Assembly (NCBI GenBank): GCA_019095985.1 | Contig: CM032660.1 | Span: 11,054,173 to 11,118,172 of the forward strand | Reading direction: 5' to 3' | Source of the DNA: Streblospio benedicti | Lineage: Eukaryota > Annelida > Polychaeta > Spionida > Spionidae | Length of the DNA stretch: 64,000 bases | Shown: positions 15,719-37,623 of the stretch, piece by piece | How positions within the stretch are numbered: the stretch's first letter is position 1 | How the letters are laid out: each line of letters opens with the position of its first letter | Notes under the pieces: model-generated | Databases searched by the model: none | Told to the model about the DNA's origin: nothing | What the model saw: only the letters and a program-made list of their open reading frames with translations | Made by a program: the position numbers and the translations under genes

Positions 15719-18700
15719 ATGGCCGAAGTAATGCCAGTTATTCCAAAAGCTAGTGAAATTATTGTTCACACTGGCAATACTGTAAACTGGAGTAGAATTA
15801 AAAAGAATGTAATTCAATCACCACAAGATGAGGTATGTTTTCAGTATTTACAAATACGTTTTCATTTGACAATTTAACTTTAACTATGATTCAAAGTCCG
15901 AAAACGCCAGTTTGTTTACAATTTGACTGTCATGATAGAAACATGTGTTAGACCTGTCAAAGTGGTTGGTTACCATGTTTTTTTTTAATATATTTATTTA
16001 TATGTGTATTACGTTGCCGCGGGGTGTTATGGTTGTGAGAAAGCAGTAACATATTTAATAGCATACCAACACTAAGTTGTCAGATCGGAAACAGGCTGAA
16101 TCTCTAGTTGGAAGAATATAGTACAAACAGCATCAAATGGCTCATGCATGAATGATCATCACATCAGCAAACACGTCCTCAGTGCTTTGCCTTTCCTATT
16201 TGTGTGAGCCTATTAAATAATTGTCTGTTGTGCTTGTAGTTGGCCGAATGTGTTTCCTCTACCATCGGAGAGTGGAAATCGCAGCAGGACTTGAACGACT
16301 TGCAAGAGGTTGGGGAACTTGTGTGTCACCATGACAAACAGACCAGTCAGTTATCAGAGGAGGAGAGACAGAAAGATCTAAAAATCACTGGTAAATTTTG
16401 CCACATAGTGCACATACAGAAATATTTATTAAAGCAAATTTGATTAATTTAATCTGTGTAAACAGGGGGGTGCGCTTAATGGGGCAGGTGCGCTAATAAG
16501 AACGAATATTATGGTATACGATGAATTTTTTTTGCACCACTAATTTATTGACAAATAATCATTATCTTCCATCTAATCACTGCCATGTTCAGGTTGGAAG
16601 GAGTGGGACTTTCCTCAGCTTATGTTGGGAAAAATGTTTCATTTCATCAATTTTAATTACACAAATATATCTCTATAATTGCAATATTTGTTTTCAGTTA
16701 AAGTCTTTTGTCCAAGTGTTGAGAAAGGCTGCGTAACACAAGCTGTAAATGAGGGTGAGATGATAATAAATTTATTCTATTTACTATCAATCTTTTGAGA
16801 GATAAATTCCTGATATTGATAATATTGTTATTTGAGCAATAGATTTACTTCCAAAGAAACTTTAAAAAACTTTATATGTAATACTATGTATCAATAGTAT
16901 CAGAATGATCATATAGGTAGAAAGTAAAACCTTTCATCTGTATTGCCATCATCCATCAGCAGGAATCTCTTTTACACTGCACATATATTTAGTGTTACAA
17001 TATTTACCTGTGGGTTAACTAGTGGCTTTGAAGTGGAGAAATTCGTCAGGCTAGCCTTACGTCAAAAGCAAAATTGATACTCGATTTGTCTTCCTTGGAT
17101 TTTTGAGATGACTCATGTACAATATAATATTTAATCTATACAACTGGATTATGTACCATGGTTTGAATCATGGTTATATACTGTGTATACTACCGTGAAA
17201 TACGACAATGTTGTATTGTCTTCTGTCATTGTTGGTCAGTGCTGCTGGAGCTGGGTACGGGTTACGTGGAGACGGTGCTGCTGTCTGTGCCGTGTGGCCG
17301 CGAGACACTCGCTGACGTGCGCCACCTGTGGACCGAGCTCGAGGAACTCGTCACCGAGGGCAAGGTGCTCAGCCTCGGCGTCGCAGAGTTCAACGCTGAG
17401 CAGCTAGAGGCGCTGTACAATGACGTGCAGGTGGGCCGAGGCTGTCGCTGCTGCATACACTGTAAATGATCATCCAAACCCCATGGACTTTCAGTTTGAA
17501 AAACTACAAGTTTCGGGGGTGGGATTTTACAGGAATGTTTATTTACATTGGAATTAAAATAGTTCAGATTGTGATGAAATCAAGATCTAGAGGCGGGCCT
17601 TTGCATTGGGGTAAGCATTTGGACCGTTATCCACAGTAGAAGACCATGTCGGTGCAAAAACATCATATTGGTCTATATGGGTTATCCAAATCTTATCCGA
17701 TGTGTCATAAGATAAGGGTTGGCTGTCTATAGATTTGAGGTTTTTAGCGCGAGTATGGTATTTATAATTTTACTTATCATACATTGTGTTTAGACGACCA
17801 AAATAAAAACCTGTTACTATCACTAGATGATAAAATTATGTAGTATATGTGAAGTACTTCAGTTATGCCATCCATCAACACCTCAAATCAAAGTAATTTC
17901 TTAAAAGTGACTGTTGTGTGGTCTATGTGTGGGATTTTGTGCTGAACACACTCTTTTCATGTACATGTCTTAGTTACATAATGAAAATTATAAAAAAGTA
18001 ATGCTAATATAGTGATAATGATGAAATATTTTAATGAATTATAATGATAATGAAACTTTCAACATTACTTATAATGATAGATAATGATAATGAGAAATAA
18101 ATAATAACCCCAAGCCTGGTTACAGACGTTTGAAACAGGCTAATTACCCAACAATGGTTTTAACGTGTATTGACAAGTAAAACTTTGTGGAGGACGAGAA
18201 AGAGCTTTTAGCAATCCCTCCTTTTGACAGGTACCAAATTCTGGTCCATTTTGCGTACAGGTATAAAGTTTGTGCAAGTAAGACGAGCACATTTTTTTGA
18301 GGATGACTAGTACTTTCCCAGCTAATCCTGCGTGTGTAGTGGTGTGGTTTGTCTCACAGGTGAAGCCGAGCGTGGTGCAGGTGAACCTGGATGTGTGCTG
18401 CACCGTGCCGCCCGAACTGCAGACCTTCGCCAAGGAAAATGACATCCAGCTACTCACTCACAACGACCCCCAGGGTAAGCAGTCACAATGTCCTCATTCA
18501 CAGCATCAGGGGTAACAAGTCACAATGTCTTCATGCATAGGACCCTAGGGTAAACAGTCGTAATGTATTCACTCACAACGACTCCCAGTGTTAACAGTCA
18601 TCATGTCCTCACTCATAACGACCTCATACAGAATGATCCCAGACATGAGACATAAGGTACTCACAATGACCCCAGGCGTAGGATCATTATGTACTACATT

Positions 18701-19549
18701 TATATTTAGGTTAAGGTCACAATCGAATGCCCTTATGCATACATTAGGGACGGTGCAATATTTACCAGGAAGGGGGACTGGTGCATTTGGTAGGGGGACA
18801 GGTACTTTTTTCAAGGTGCAAAGTAGGGGGACCGGATGATTTTTCATTCTCGTTGGGCATGGAACATGTACTTTTTTCAGCTGCTGAAATCCCACCTCGA
18901 CGTAAGCGAATCGGTACAAATTAGTCACGCGAATATTCATGGGAGGGGACGCTGACTTTTTCTATGAATAGAGGTCATGGGACATCAGGTTTTTTTTCAT
19001 CACATCAGCAGGGGACAAGACCTTTTTTCAGACAAGTTTTTCGATGCGTACCGGTCCCCCCGCCTGTTAAATATTGCACCGTCCCTTAGGGTAAATAGTC
19101 ACGCTATCCTCACTCTCAACAACCCCCAATGTACACAATGTGTTCTTTATAAACAAATTATGAGGTTTTTCTTTGTACCAATGTATTTATCTAAATTTAC
19201 ATATTTCCCTTTTGGTTTTTTTCAGACATCCTTCCTGTACTGAAGTTCCAGGAAATCATGGCCATGAATTTCAGTCAACGTGATGGAGAAAGCTGGGAGC
19301 CCACATGGGTAACAAGGTGAGAGAACAGTAGCTTTACATGGGTCCTACCATTTTTGTAAGATAAAAAGAATGCCTCTTGTCACATTTTTGTAGAATCATA
19401 ACATGTAAGATGTCATGTTGTTCATGTATGTTTTTCTCCATGAACCATCCTTGATTTTCAGGTATTCTGTGCTTGTCAAGTGCCGCGGGGTGATCAAGAG
19501 TAAAGGCTATATTACGCGTGCAGAAAGAGATTTGAAAAAACGAAAATGA
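15719..19549 (+). CDS. GCLM: Glutamate-cysteine ligase modifier subunit, complete, 7 exons, 268 aa
   Basis: GCLM binds the catalytic subunit GCLC and tunes the first step of glutathione synthesis in the cytosol. It has an aldo-keto-reductase-like fold without catalysis. Exons are 15719-15832, 16240-16390, 16698-16754, 17240-17430, 18360-18474, 19226-19316 and 19462-19549, with all phases consistent (807 nt). Matches to the vertebrate protein include HTGNTVNWSRIKK near the N-terminus, QVNLDVCCTVPPELQ, NDIQLLTHNDPQD and the C-terminal RYSVLVKCRGVIKSKGYI. Human GCLM is 274 aa. The start has no competing upstream ATG. Exons 4 and 5 are very GC-rich against AT-rich introns. The region coded by exons 2-3 is the least conserved. 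Confidence 0.96.
18747..19085. mobile_element. 339-bp MITE with TTA duplication, GCLM intron 5
   Basis: The left end GGGACGGTGCAATATTTA and the right end TAAATATTGCACCGTCCC are inverted repeats flanked by TTA on each side (18744-18746 and 19086-19088). A second copy in reverse orientation lies at 56732-57103, also flanked by TTA. A three-base TTA duplication suggests a PIF/Harbinger-type origin (inference). Open frames inside are composition artefacts. Confidence 0.85.
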
Positions 19550-20708
19550 ACACTGTAACTAGTGAATCAATCCTAAATGCTTCTGAAAAATATAATTTCA
19601 GTGTTAAAGTTAGTAAATATGGCCAGTAAGTATAAACAGTTGTATGAAAACATATGAACAAATATATATGTACATGTACCGTCTTCTTGTATGAAATATT
19701 GAAGTAAAGTGCTTCAATTTGGGTGCTTTAGAATCCGTATTTTGATTCCTCTTCAGTTTTATTTATTTCAAGGAGCAGTATTTTTTTTGTCTACTTGTTT
19801 GCATTAGATTAATGAGTTTTGAAGTCACCTGATCTCTGTTTTGTGGAGATCAATCGTCTGCTTTTTGCCATATGATATGCGAGCGCATTGTGATTGGTAC
19901 TTTCTAGAGTTTGTCAGTATTAGAACAAATATCATGTAATAATATGATGCACCAAAGATAACAGATTTTTAACACACCATGGTTTGGGTTTATTTGGTGC
20001 TGTCATTTGTTTCCCACAAATTCATATGAACATAATTTTTTTCTAGAAATAGGATAATTATCAGTATGAACTGGTAAATTTTCCCCCCAATATTTTGTAA
20101 TTAAGATGTAGTGTATAATGTGTCGTATAATTATGCCTGCTAGTTCATTAAGTTTTAGAAGATACAAATGTATTGCTTAATGTGTGACATTCCATCTGCA
20201 CCATGTGTATTGGACCTAATTTTTCAACAGCTTCATTTGCTTAGTTGATCTTACAGGATACAGTCATGAGCTCTCAGTATTGTCAGTGCTCGGAATCACA
20301 GTTTAAATTGCCTATTGATTATGATCATCTACATACTTTCAATTTAGGAGAACTATGATGGCTGGTTCACACACTCTAATATTAACACATTCCATTGTGT
20401 TTCCTTGTAATTTTAGTAATAACTGTGGGGGAACCAGTCATTGTGGTGCTGTCTAGTGGATACAAGTTGAACTACACACTATGATCAAAGCATCCAAGCA
20501 ATAGCTTGGTATTTTTTTTTTTTTTTTTCATTCAGTTTTCTTTTGTGTAGAATAATGTGTGTTATTTCATGTACTTTCATTTTGAACAGTGTTATAATTG
20601 TGTTCCCAGTACCTAAAATAACTGTTACCAATGTGTGATATTTCCATTAAGAGTATGTTTTATAAATATTCTAGAACCCAGTTTTGTTATTTGTTTTTCA
20701 TTTCAAGT

Positions 20709-20714
20709 AATAAA
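20709..20714 (+). terminator. Poly-A signal, likely end of GCLM
   Basis: AATAAA stands about 1.16 kb after the GCLM stop. The sequence between is AT-rich without other features, consistent with a long 3' UTR. Confidence 0.4.
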
Positions 20715-20826
20715 CACAGATCACATTATGTGACATTTTGTGTCAATTTCAACATTAAATTACATAGGTATTACAGATATCTCTGAGACAGATATGTTGG
20801 AATTAATTGACTTAGGTGTAAATATT

Positions 20827-20886
20827 GACATTGACATTAGAGGATCATTCTCTAACTTGGAGACAGAATCCTCTAATGTCAATGTC
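20827..20886. repeat. Perfect 19-bp inverted repeat (hairpin)
   Basis: GACATTGACATTAGAGGAT at 20827-20845 is exactly complementary to ATCCTCTAATGTCAATGTC at 20868-20886, with a 22-base loop. It could be a remnant of a foldback element. Confidence 0.85.
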
Positions 20887-20982
20887 CATATATAAAGGTC
20901 TTAAACCATGGATTCTGTCGTGAGATTTTTAAGTGGGAAATCTGATGTTAATATAGTAACAAGCGAGACCTAATGATGTCTG

Positions 20983-21894
20983 GACCTGCGTCGCGTGTAA
21001 CAGGAATGTTATATGAATATAACATTCTGTGAATATGCACATCTACATATGAAGTTCTTGTTATAAACCAAGTTTCATTGCCGTATGTTGAGTAGTTTAA
21101 GAGGAGTAGCAGAGACAACCTATTAGTATAGGAGGCAAAAAATTCCTCAGTTCAGTCTGACAAAGAGGCATAACTGCTATAAAAATTGTAGAATATAATA
21201 TCCCTGCTAATAAGAAGCACAAAATTTCTAAGTTTAAAGAGGCATAACTACCAGAGATAGATAAATGCATATGTTAACTACTCACTACTATCATGTTGAT
21301 ATTAGAATTTATACATAATGTTCTCGTGTTCAACAGGACAGTCATTCAGGAAGCACATTTAGTGTTAAAAATATAAGACCACCTTCCTATAGTTGATAGC
21401 AGTATCAAAGGCAGGAGGACGTTATTACCAAATTTTTAAATTATTTCTCATTGTTATTTTGTGGGAGGGTAACCCCCGAACCCCCCGTTTTTTTATTTTA
21501 TAAGGCCGAGGGGCTACCCACCAGACACTCCCCGGGCACCCTCAACTAAACGCAACTTCGGCGGGGCAAAGCCCCGCACACACCCCACCGGGTGTTACAC
21601 GTTTTATGTTGGGTCGCCCAGGTTAGGATAGCGGAGACAAGCTTTTGGACAAGCAATTAGTATCAGATGCATACAATTTCTAATTTCAAAGAGGCATAAC
21701 TCCCATAAAAATTTGAGAATCGAAATTTCCTGTCAAAATGCACATCTACATATGATGTTCTTGCTATATACCAAGTTTCATTGCTGTATGTTGAGTCGTT
21801 TAGGAGGAGTAGCGGAGACAAGCTTTTACTACGGACGGACGGACAGACTGAGTGACCCAGTTCCTAGACCTGCTCTGCCGTTGGCGACGCAGGT
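20983..21894. mobile_element. Repeat block with GACCTGCGTCGC / GCGACGCAGGT ends
   Basis: The left end GACCTGCGTCGCG and the right end GGCGACGCAGGTAA form an 11-base inverted pair. Inside are diverged copies of one module: AAAGAGGCATAACT, CACATCTACATATGA, ACCAAGTTTCATTG and GTAGCGGAGACAA. A short ACGGACGGACGGAC run lies near the right end. At 21464-21600 sits a GC-rich insert with a GCGGGGC-AAA-GCCCCGC hairpin. The end motif resembles the HINE-like elements at 1692 and 23522, so a Helitron-type origin is possible. Confidence 0.55.
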
Positions 21895-23521
21895 AATAAG
21901 CTTTATGCTGATATAACTTGTGAATTAGCAATTCAAACTAGGCCTATTGAAATACATCAAAGTAGAAAATAATTAATTACATGCAGTCCTGTTGCACTCT
22001 CGGATAGAGGAATGATTAAGAATTTGGTATTTGATTGAAACATTGCTGGCCATTTGATGGTATCTAAAAATTATTTTGTTATTCTAATTAACAGGATTAT
22101 ATTAGCTTCGTTTAACACAAAGGATTGAAAACAATAAATGCAGTGAACCAAAATTGGTGATACAAGGAACCTTGAACTGTCTGAGACAAAGTGTTATACA
22201 CTGTACCTAATCAATCAAACTCACCTTTTGTCCCATAACTTCCTTCGATCAAACTTGATATTTATAAAAGTGATATTACTGTATATAGTCTGCAGTACTT
22301 TATGTATTTATTGGTACTTCATATGTATGGCATTGATGTATCTCACTTGCGTAATATTTTCTAAAAGGGTCAAGGGGCATGTTGTCACATACAACGTATG
22401 AAATGACCTACAAAGTAGTTCACATGTTGTCGAAAACTGCTTTATTTATGCTGTAAGTAATAAGGAGACAGTGGGTTTTTGCGACTTTCAAGTTTGTCAT
22501 CATCTAATAATACAGTACTTTCTTCATACCAACAGCTGTCACAATTTACAAATATATACAGTAACTCAATATTTCGACAACTGCTTGTCTTTTTTTGAGT
22601 GTGGAGTAAATGCAAAGTGTGTCACAAACCACCAAATAATAACTACACTAACCCAAAAACCGATTTTCGTATAATCTAAACTACAGCATGTAAAAATAGA
22701 CAAAAATAGACAAATTTATAGTCTGACAAAATATTCAATGTGGCAACAAGACATTTAACACGATGTTAATAAAATGAGCGAATATAAATGGGTGTAAAAT
22801 ACTCTTGCATATATTATATACCTCTGTAAACATCAATCTTAGAGCATAAAATAGACCCTTCCACTGGTCACATTCGTCACAGTTCTTCAGTTTCACACCA
22901 CTATATGAGCCACTTAGCCACGACCCGGTCCGGCAAAAAATAAATACACTTTTTAGTAATTATTAATTAATTCATTTTAAAAAGTATATGAACCGGTTCA
23001 TCAAAATGTCTTAGAATAAACATTCAGCCAAATTAAATACAATGTATCAAACTTCCATACACTACAAGCTCTAAAATGGATTAAATTGATAGAAAATAAC
23101 CAAATATTCTGTCTCCCTATCAGTTTAGTTTGGTTGTCACTGTACAATCGCTGTTTGCTGTTATAAAACGACTGCAATCATTTCATTCTCTTCAATAAAA
23201 ACTTGCGTTTTAGAAGTACAAGAAACAAGTACTAGTAATCAGCTTTTATTAAAAATGCATAAACATATGACAAACATATTTACAATTGCAAACATGTGAT
23301 TTGCCAGGAAATTCATTATTCTTATCCTTCATCGGAAAGATTTCCTGTTGAGGCTCTTCTTTGATGCATGTCATTTTGTCCAGTGTATAAATAGTCTCCA
23401 TCTATGTAAAAATTAACTAATCAAATCCATTAATCCGGCATTGATACAGTTATTTCTAACTCCAGTATATTGTCAGGTACAGTAGAGAATTCCAAGTCCA
23501 ATATAGATATATAGGTTAATT
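21895..23521. other. Gene-free AT-rich spacer
   Basis: I see no exon, RNA gene or clear repeat boundary here. Confidence 0.5.
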
Positions 23522-24175
23522 GCGTCGCTTCAGTAGCTGAAGCGAAAGCCTTGTGATCACTTTGTTTCTATGTATCTATATATGTATGTATGTATGTCTT
23601 CGGACAAGCTAGAGCTTTTACCGTTCCACAGATTTCGTTCAAACTTTACACGGCTATGAGGTATGAGGCGACACCGAAGTGATTCGATTTTGGGCGCTCT
23701 GCCAATTAAATTTTGTTTTCTAGAAGCGCTTTTATGAAATTTTTAATGATATTCAATGCACTTAGTATGTTTACAACGTGCGTGTACGTCATACCCGTGT
23801 GCGTATAACGTATGACGTAAGTCTACTAGTAACGTTGAACGTAGTACTCAAACGGTTCCAATTAAACTACAATAAATCACAGAATTATCTTATTCAGCCA
23901 GCAAGAAAAAAAATCAATATTTCAACCAAGCACCAAAATTGATTATTGGATTTGAAACTGATATTGATTATCATCTTGTTATCCAGTACTATTGTATGGC
24001 AACACAAATAGCTTTATGCTGGATATATTGATTCTGATTCATTCTGATGTTTTCTCTTCAAATTCATAGATTTCTTGATTGTAAAAGTATACATTTTTTC
24101 AATATATTATCTTAATTGTCCATAAGTCAACGTCGTTCTAGCGACGCAATGTTCTTTGAACACTTTTGATCTAGT
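23522..24175 (+). mobile_element. Helitron/HINE-like element, copy 2
   Basis: It is the same family as 1692-2218 and the better-preserved copy: TTGCGTCGCTTCAG at the left, TCTAGCGACGCAATG near the right, and a GTTCTTTGAAC hairpin before a final CTAGT. Relative to copy 1 it carries about 135 extra bases (near 23763-23897). These include TACGTCATAC and GTATGACGTA as inverted arms. No coding potential. Confidence 0.65.
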
Positions 24176-24619
24176 TGTCACTATTAATCACACATTAATC
24201 GCGAAGCAAGCGTTTCTTATATTATCTAGTTTCGCCTGCACAACAAAATCCCCATTTCCCCCCACACTTTTGGTTGCCATTTGCCCGGGCCATTTGCCAG
24301 CAAAAGGAATATCTCATCGGGCTTTGCTCTTGAGCCTAGCACTGAGCAGCCTTTACATTACATAGAGACAAAAATAAACTCATTCTTATTTTATTATGTT
24401 ATCATATTATACAATAGTTTTTCACTATGTCGTTAAATGAATGAATTTTTAGTGCAAATTCTTTTACTGTGTTATATTGCCAATGAAAAGAAAACGTCAT
24501 ATTGAAAGAATCCGATAGTAATTATTTTAAAATGATAATGATCACAACGACCTCAGAAGCATCATCAGTACTAGTTCCCCCCCCCCCCCCCCCCCTTTTT
24601 TTTACTCGGGTGTTTTCTC

Positions 24620-25088
24620 CTGGATCTGGATCTGGATATGCAATTCACAAGTAAGCCAGTCTCAGATGAGAGACTGGCCTCCTCTTATGAGTCAACGCGT
24701 GAATGGGAGGCCACGTGGTGTTTGTACATGTACCTCTCCAGAGGCAGGCTAGCTAGGTAGCCAACTGAGCCTCAGGGGTGGGGGGATCACACTAGCTATA
24801 GTTTTCAAACTAGGTGAGTTTTTTTACGTCCAGAGGTGTGGCTCTCCTCTACACGGGACACGCCTTTTAATGAGGCTTCCGAACCTCCGCTTGGCGTCGC
24901 CACCATCTAGTAGTAACACTGTATGGTGGCGACGTGCTGTGTGGAAATCAGCAACTCAGTGGTAGATCTAGACGTTCGACGTATCGGTTTTGGCGATACC
25001 GTGTCCGCCATGACCGGGCCGCGAACTTGCGACGCAGGCAATTCCTGTTTTCAAGTCGTAGCGCTAACGACTGAGCTACTGAGGACCA
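24620..25088 (-). mobile_element. tRNA-derived SINE, copy 1
   Basis: Read on the minus strand, it begins GGTCCTCAGTAGCTCAGTCG, a tRNA-like head with an A-box at 25061-25078. A B-box-like AAGTTCGCGGCCC follows near 25017-25028. The body is about 400 bases long, and the tail is a short run of CCAGAT units at 24620-24638. A ~25-base hairpin containing AGTCTCAGATGAGAGACT lies near the tail. A second copy is at 41234-41736. Head, pol III boxes and a short-repeat tail together identify a SINE. Confidence 0.85.
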
Positions 25089-25466
25089 CAAAAGACCACA
25101 ACAATATGGTCTCCATTATTATTAATAATAATGAAAGATAAAACAAAGTTTTGCATTTAAATAAATTTAGTAAGCTACACATGCAATGTACTTTCCACCC
25201 GAAATAGAGGTCTATACCCATTTGAATATGTTGAAAATCCTTAGAAAGACTCACGCGGAGTCACGCACATTTCACACAGGCACACTTACAGCACTTCCCA
25301 CATATTAAAGGGCCTGAATATACAAACCTAACAACTTTTTACATTTATCCTGACTTTTGGCGATAAATTATAAGAGAAAGCTAAGAAGAGACTAAAGCAA
25401 CATCTAGAATTTTCAAACTGATTTTATTTAGTACAATGCCAACGTGGCAACAAACACGTCCCACGT

Positions 25467-25763
25467 GTGGATGGGCGGCGGGTGGGGGGGGGGTTCGATT
25501 TTACCAATACAAATAAAATCCAGAATAATAAAAATTTGAAATACTGAATGAAGGCGTTATGAATCGCCATGCGGATGGGCGCGCGGGGGGTCAATTTTAC
25601 CAATACAAATAAAATCCAGAATAATAAAAATTTGAAATACTGAATGAAGGCGTTATGAATCGCCATGTGGATGGGCGCGCGGGGGGGGTCAATTTTACCA
25701 ATACAAATAAAATCCAGAATAATAAAAATTTGAAATACTGAATGAAGGCTTTATGAATCGCCA
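25467..25763. repeat. Three tandem copies of a ~96-104-bp unit
   Basis: Units start at 25467, 25571 and 25667. Each holds GGATGGGCGCGCGGGGGG, CAATACAAATAAAATCCAG and GAATGAAGGCGTTATGAATC. Units 2 and 3 are nearly identical, so the expansion is recent. Open frames here repeat the same peptide and are artefacts. Confidence 0.9.
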
Positions 25764-25966
25764 ATACCCCCCACACACACACACACATTTCACCGATGGC
25801 CGAGCACGGCGGATTGGTGCAACCTAATTCTTGTGAATCGCCAATACTGACTAATGACTATTATATAGAGTCATTAGAGTGCACACTCTCCAGCGACGAA
25901 ACGTTATTTATTCTTGAATGTGTCATTGTGTTGGTATGAAATATATTGGTTCATCTTCCTTTACTC

Positions 25967-26224
25967 ACAACACTAGATATTTTTGATACATTAACAATTT
26001 CGCCAAACAACTGTTGGCATCTTCAGAATGCTCTTCCCGCGCAATGCCAAAGGTCAAATATTCCGATCAGAGACTGGGGGGGGGCACAACTCTCGCGAGT
26101 TTATGATTCTATCCTCGTTCAGGATCGGAATATTTGACCTTTGACATTGCGTGGGAAGAGCATTCTGAAGATGCCAACAGTTGTTTGGCGAAACTGTTAA
26201 TGTATCAAAAATATCTAGTGTTGT
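25967..26224. mobile_element. Penelope-like terminal sequence in inverted pair
   Basis: About 103 bases at 25967-26069 are the inverted complement of 26122-26224. Both carry the CCAAACAACTGTTGGCATCTT block. Between them a short plus-strand piece encodes GGAQLSRVYDSILVQDRNI, the last residues of a Penelope-like ORF. It is therefore a coding tail with its 3' terminal repeat, faced by an inverted terminal repeat. The same end follows the copy at 3680-4600. Confidence 0.75.
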
Positions 26225-26477
26225 GACCAAGTTATTTATTCTCTTGTATGTTCTTCATTCATGCACCGGGAGTGTGGTACATTCAGTTGAAAAGACATTT
26301 ATCCATTCAGCTCCTGCAGGTTCTGCAGAATTCTAACAAACTCATTGTGATTGTTCTGACCACAACACAACATACTCATAGTAGGAATTTGAAGTTCACA
26401 CAAATCCCACCAACAAATGGTCTTTTTATAGTGAATTAGTGATGCGTGTATTTTTTCTCTTCGGGCAGTGCTTATTC

Positions 26478-26649
26478 ATGGGCAGATCCAAGGGATAGGG
26501 GCGCAGTGATCGTACGCTCCCAACCCCTTTCCCAAACGAAATACTTTGTTTTCATAGAAATTTTGGCATGTTCTCTATCATTCATGCATACAAAACCCAT
26601 GAGATCCCTTATGCCCCACCCCTCTTTTGTGAAAACCCGGATCTGCCAG
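26478..26649. mobile_element. MITE, GGCAGATCC family, next to P450 poly-A signal
   Basis: Ends CATGGGCAGATCCA and CCGGATCTGCCAGTG are imperfect inverted repeats. The inside resembles the copies at 27561, 30172, 38934 and 63011 (CTTTCCC, AAATACTT, TTTTCATAG words). It lies directly past the AATAAA of the minus-strand P450 gene. Confidence 0.75.
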
Positions 26650-26652
26650 TGA

Positions 26653-26658
26653 TTTATT
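26653..26658 (-). terminator. Poly-A signal of the P450 gene
   Basis: The minus strand reads AATAAA only 8 bases past the TAA stop at 26667-26669. The cleavage site would therefore fall inside the adjacent MITE. Confidence 0.6.
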
Positions 26659-26666
26659 GCGACATT

Positions 26667-37623
<10,957 letters not shown>

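Noticed and set aside
18569-18940. 123-codon minus-strand open frame with VPVPLPNAPVPLP
   Set aside because: The sequence is inside a MITE and its flank in a GCLM intron. The second MITE copy does not keep the frame.
25017-25088. Functional tRNA gene
   Set aside because: The A-box is good, but the acceptor stem does not pair and the sequence continues into a SINE body shared with the second copy.
25467-25763. CRISPR-like array
   Set aside because: The units are contiguous long tandem repeats without unique spacers, in an animal genome.
25424-25788. Repeated peptide FIQYFKFLLFWILFVLVK as a membrane protein
   Set aside because: It is the antisense reading of a non-coding tandem repeat; the frame shifts between units.
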